Shown here: positions 18,400-20,809 of the stretch, piece after piece
Layout: every line of letters starts with the position of its first letter
How positions within the stretch are numbered: the stretch's first letter is position 1
Origin: Saccoglossus kowalevskii
Lineage: Eukaryota > Hemichordata > Enteropneusta > Harrimaniidae
NCBI RefSeq assembly: GCF_000003605.2
Contig: NW_003105142.1
Location: 3,163-23,971, forward strand
Length of the DNA: 20,809 nt
Direction of reading: 5' to 3'
The notes under the pieces: generated by a model
Databases searched by the model: none
The model's input: the letters and a program-made list of their open reading frames with translations, nothing else
Told to the model about the DNA's origin: nothing
Translations under genes and position numbers: made by a program

Positions 18400-19465
18400 A
18401 ATACTCTGTTCTCCAATCGTAATTACACACAAAAGCTACTACAATTTTGTGCACAAATGGCCAAACTCATCTCCAAATCGCCATCTTCGATCGATAACTC
18501 AGGAAGTTAACAGCATAATTTGCCTTCTTGAAACACGATGAATCGCGCATGTTCTAGTTGCAATACTTGTTTTATAAGGCGCTCTGTAATTGGTCGATAA
18601 AACTCGTCAAAAACTAGTCTCGTTGCACGAGATATCCTATTACATTGAGTTTGATATCGTTATTGTGAGCGAGATGCGATATATAAAGTCGTAGGACCAA
18701 AAATATTCATAAATAACCAAAAAATAACAAAATATAAAAATTAAAAAAGATAACCAACTACATCTACATCGAATTTTAACGCGTAACATAGATTGTTAAT
18801 ATTGAGAGGGACATACTTAGATTCTTATGTGCATAATACTTATTACTCATTTAAGATGAATGTCTAGCATATGTTTTTTTAAATGCTTGACTTTTCTGAT
18901 AGGGTCGCAAAATCGTTGACTATAATGAACTTGTAAGTTGTAAGTTTCCGTAAGTTGACTTTTTTAAGTTTGATTACTGTCTCGTAGTGTGATAGAATAG
19001 CTGGAAACGTAATCAAAATAATTTAGATTGCGCAATATATATGCCAATACATGAGCAAAGAACAAATAAGTTTAAAAGAGTACTCCACATGGTGATTACT
19101 GATTGCGAAATAGATAATGATTTGCATCTATCGATTCCAACCCGTCGTATTGCTCGATGTGTCACCCGGTGGTGTCACCTGAGAACAGTTAATATGCATG
19201 GGGGCAACAAAGAAGACAATTCGTCTGACAAAACAGACACTGGTAACCATTTACTCAATTGACCTTCCATTTTGCATTTCCATGAGAAAATACAAGAAAA
19301 CAATCCCAGAAAATATGTTAATTTATGAAAATTACACAAAGATTGAAAAGAGCAAGATCGCATTTCTTCTAATGTTAGAGAGATTAAAGTAACACAATCA
19401 TAACACTTTTCTTGTATTACGCGGTTGATAGAGGCTGAAATCGCCAGTCAATGCAGTTAATACAG
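18400..19465. other. AT-rich noncoding DNA
   Basis: No gene is recognised. The phrase GTAAGTTG or a near copy recurs three times at about 18931-18958. The plus frames at 19041-19262 and 19198-19392 overlap, are short and have no domain signal. Confidence 0.4.
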
Positions 19466-19470
19466 ACCCA

Positions 19471-19471
19471 A

Positions 19472-19510
<39 letters not shown>

Positions 19511-19515
19511 ATACA

Positions 19516-19606
<91 letters not shown>
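19471..19606 (+). repeat. (AAAT)n microsatellite, about 34 units
   Basis: The run is 136 bp of uninterrupted tetranucleotide apart from one T-A-C-A unit (C at 19514). The FIYL-repeat reading frames on minus are artefacts of the repeat. Confidence 0.97.
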
Positions 19607-19609
19607 GAA

Positions 19610-20809
19610 ACGGAATAAATCACGACTCGGATTACACAATATGCAGTACCAAACCGAGAGATTTTACTCTCTTCGACACAAAGGTGCTGGTCGAACTACT
19701 TTTTCGTGAGCTTTGCGTGGCATAGTTATTGTTACGAAGGAACAGTGATAAAACAGTCAGCGAAAGATGTTGCAGTAATATAAAGTTCTTTTTGTTGTAT
19801 GTGTTCTGTTGTAATGCATAAATGGCTGCATTTCATAATCCATGACTATGAAGATTACAAAAAACATTTATAGCTTATTCCTGAGTGGTCACTTATTCTC
19901 TGGCGTGTTGGTAAATTGACTTGATTGTTGTAGTAATTTAGCACACGTGTGCAAATAGTCAAGAGAATGCCCATGAAAACTTCTAATAGTGATTTTTGAC
20001 ATTTTCCAAAACTATACAATTCGATAGTATTTACCGTGTAAGTAACTGTGAAAGAAAAAGATTAAATGCTTTTGAAATTTGCTTTTCGAAATGCTAGTTT
20101 TCCGACCCTACTTAAATACTATCTTTGGGCAATTTTTCTAAAACAAAATTGAATATCCATTCTGTAAAGAATTATTGTGTGTGTTGTTATTCCAGATCCC
20201 ATCAGCGATACTTAGATCATCAGGCCCTTGTGTCCCGGAATTGACGGGGATAATCACAGACCAACAAAACAATAGAAAGTAACCACGCTAGCAATCCATC
20301 GCCATGGGTATCTGAACATACTAATGGAAACACATAAATCGCCACCAAACATTGATTACATCCACTGCTGGTAGACTGTTTTGTTCCCGAGGGCGATTGT
20401 AACTGAGTAGGTCATTCTAACTATGTTTATAGTAGGTTTTATAGGTGTACAGAATTATACTCTGCATGTTCTTTGTGACTTCAGATATGCGAATTACGCA
20501 TGTCTGCCTAGTCGTTGTAAGTCAACATTGACTCCACACTATTTCAAGCTGTTATTTTTGAGAAGTAGTTGTAATGTACCGGGGATTACAACTGTTTTCA
20601 GCAAAACGGCAAAAAGAGTTGTGAGTTCAAATTTCGTATATTATGTTTATATGTTCGTAGGCGTGTTTCAGTAATTTTGATTATATGATCACTCTTCAGG
20701 TCAGGTCATTTCTTAATGTAATGATTTAATTAAAATCAAATCAAATTTTTATGGTTTGCACATTCTGTTCGTTGCCCAATTTAACGCTGTAGAAATAGTG
20801 ATATTATGA
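19610..20809. other. Noncoding DNA to the right edge
   Basis: No supported exon on either strand. The plus frame 20423-20674 and minus open stretches at about 20200-20400 have no recognisable TM1-TM2 or other domain. Missing GPCR 5' exons probably lie further right. Confidence 0.4.

Noticed and set aside
19417-19639. Two minus-strand frames of repeated FIYL/LFIY residues
   Set aside because: They are the (AAAT)n microsatellite read in frame. The reading depends wholly on the repeat.
20200-20420. Minus open stretch reading FGGDLCVSISMFRYPWRW as a possible GPCR TM2-TM3 exon
   Set aside because: It lacks the conserved NLA..D, W.FG and CK pattern and ends in a stop soon after. It cannot be joined convincingly to the TM3 exon.

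Overview
The window reads as AT-rich, intron-bearing nuclear DNA of an invertebrate animal, most likely a lophotrochozoan and perhaps a mollusc. The clues are a neuropeptide-type GPCR split by long introns with GT-AG sites, several 5'-truncated LINE fragments, long microsatellites, and a terminal-repeat element with a core of about 156-bp tandem repeats, an architecture known from bivalve pearl elements and related Helentron-type (HINE) elements. The species assignment is inference. No operons, ribosome binding sites, CRISPR arrays or prokaryotic genes are seen.

Layout, left to right. At 1-100 the minus strand carries the first 33 codons of a membrane protein that runs off the left edge. It has a good start context and a TATA-like box upstream. 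The stretch 270-2,560 is mostly gene-free but holds an 87-bp hairpin (1650-1737). A decayed plus-strand LINE lies at about 2560-3990 and ends in a (CATT)n tail. The pearl/Helentron-like element spans 4130-6459. It has 12-bp inverted ends and eight to nine tandem units, and a second LINE 3' fragment (4362-5300) is inserted inside the array.

The main gene is a class A (rhodopsin-like) peptide GPCR on the minus strand. Three coding exons are visible: 14028-14444 (TM3-TM5 and ICL3), 9312-9527 (TM6-TM7) and 7823-7981 (helix 8 and cytoplasmic tail, with the stop). All observed junctions are phase 0 with good splice sites. Together they give 263 residues. The N-terminus, TM1, TM2 and the first half of TM3 were not found and probably lie beyond the right edge. 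The introns hold a minus-strand LINE fragment (11361-11650), a tRNA-derived SINE head (13278-13365), a CA microsatellite and a possible alternative exon (9203-9260).

To the right, inside what would be the next intron of the GPCR, are a perfect 50-bp tandem duplication (17371-17470), a possible compact secreted-protein gene on the minus strand (17990-18247) beside a GC/CpG-rich patch, and a 136-bp (AAAT)n microsatellite (19471-19606). The rest is AT-rich noncoding DNA in which nothing could be recognised. No multi-gene system is evident. The most distinctive items are the nested repeat element and the orphan peptide receptor with its split C-terminus.
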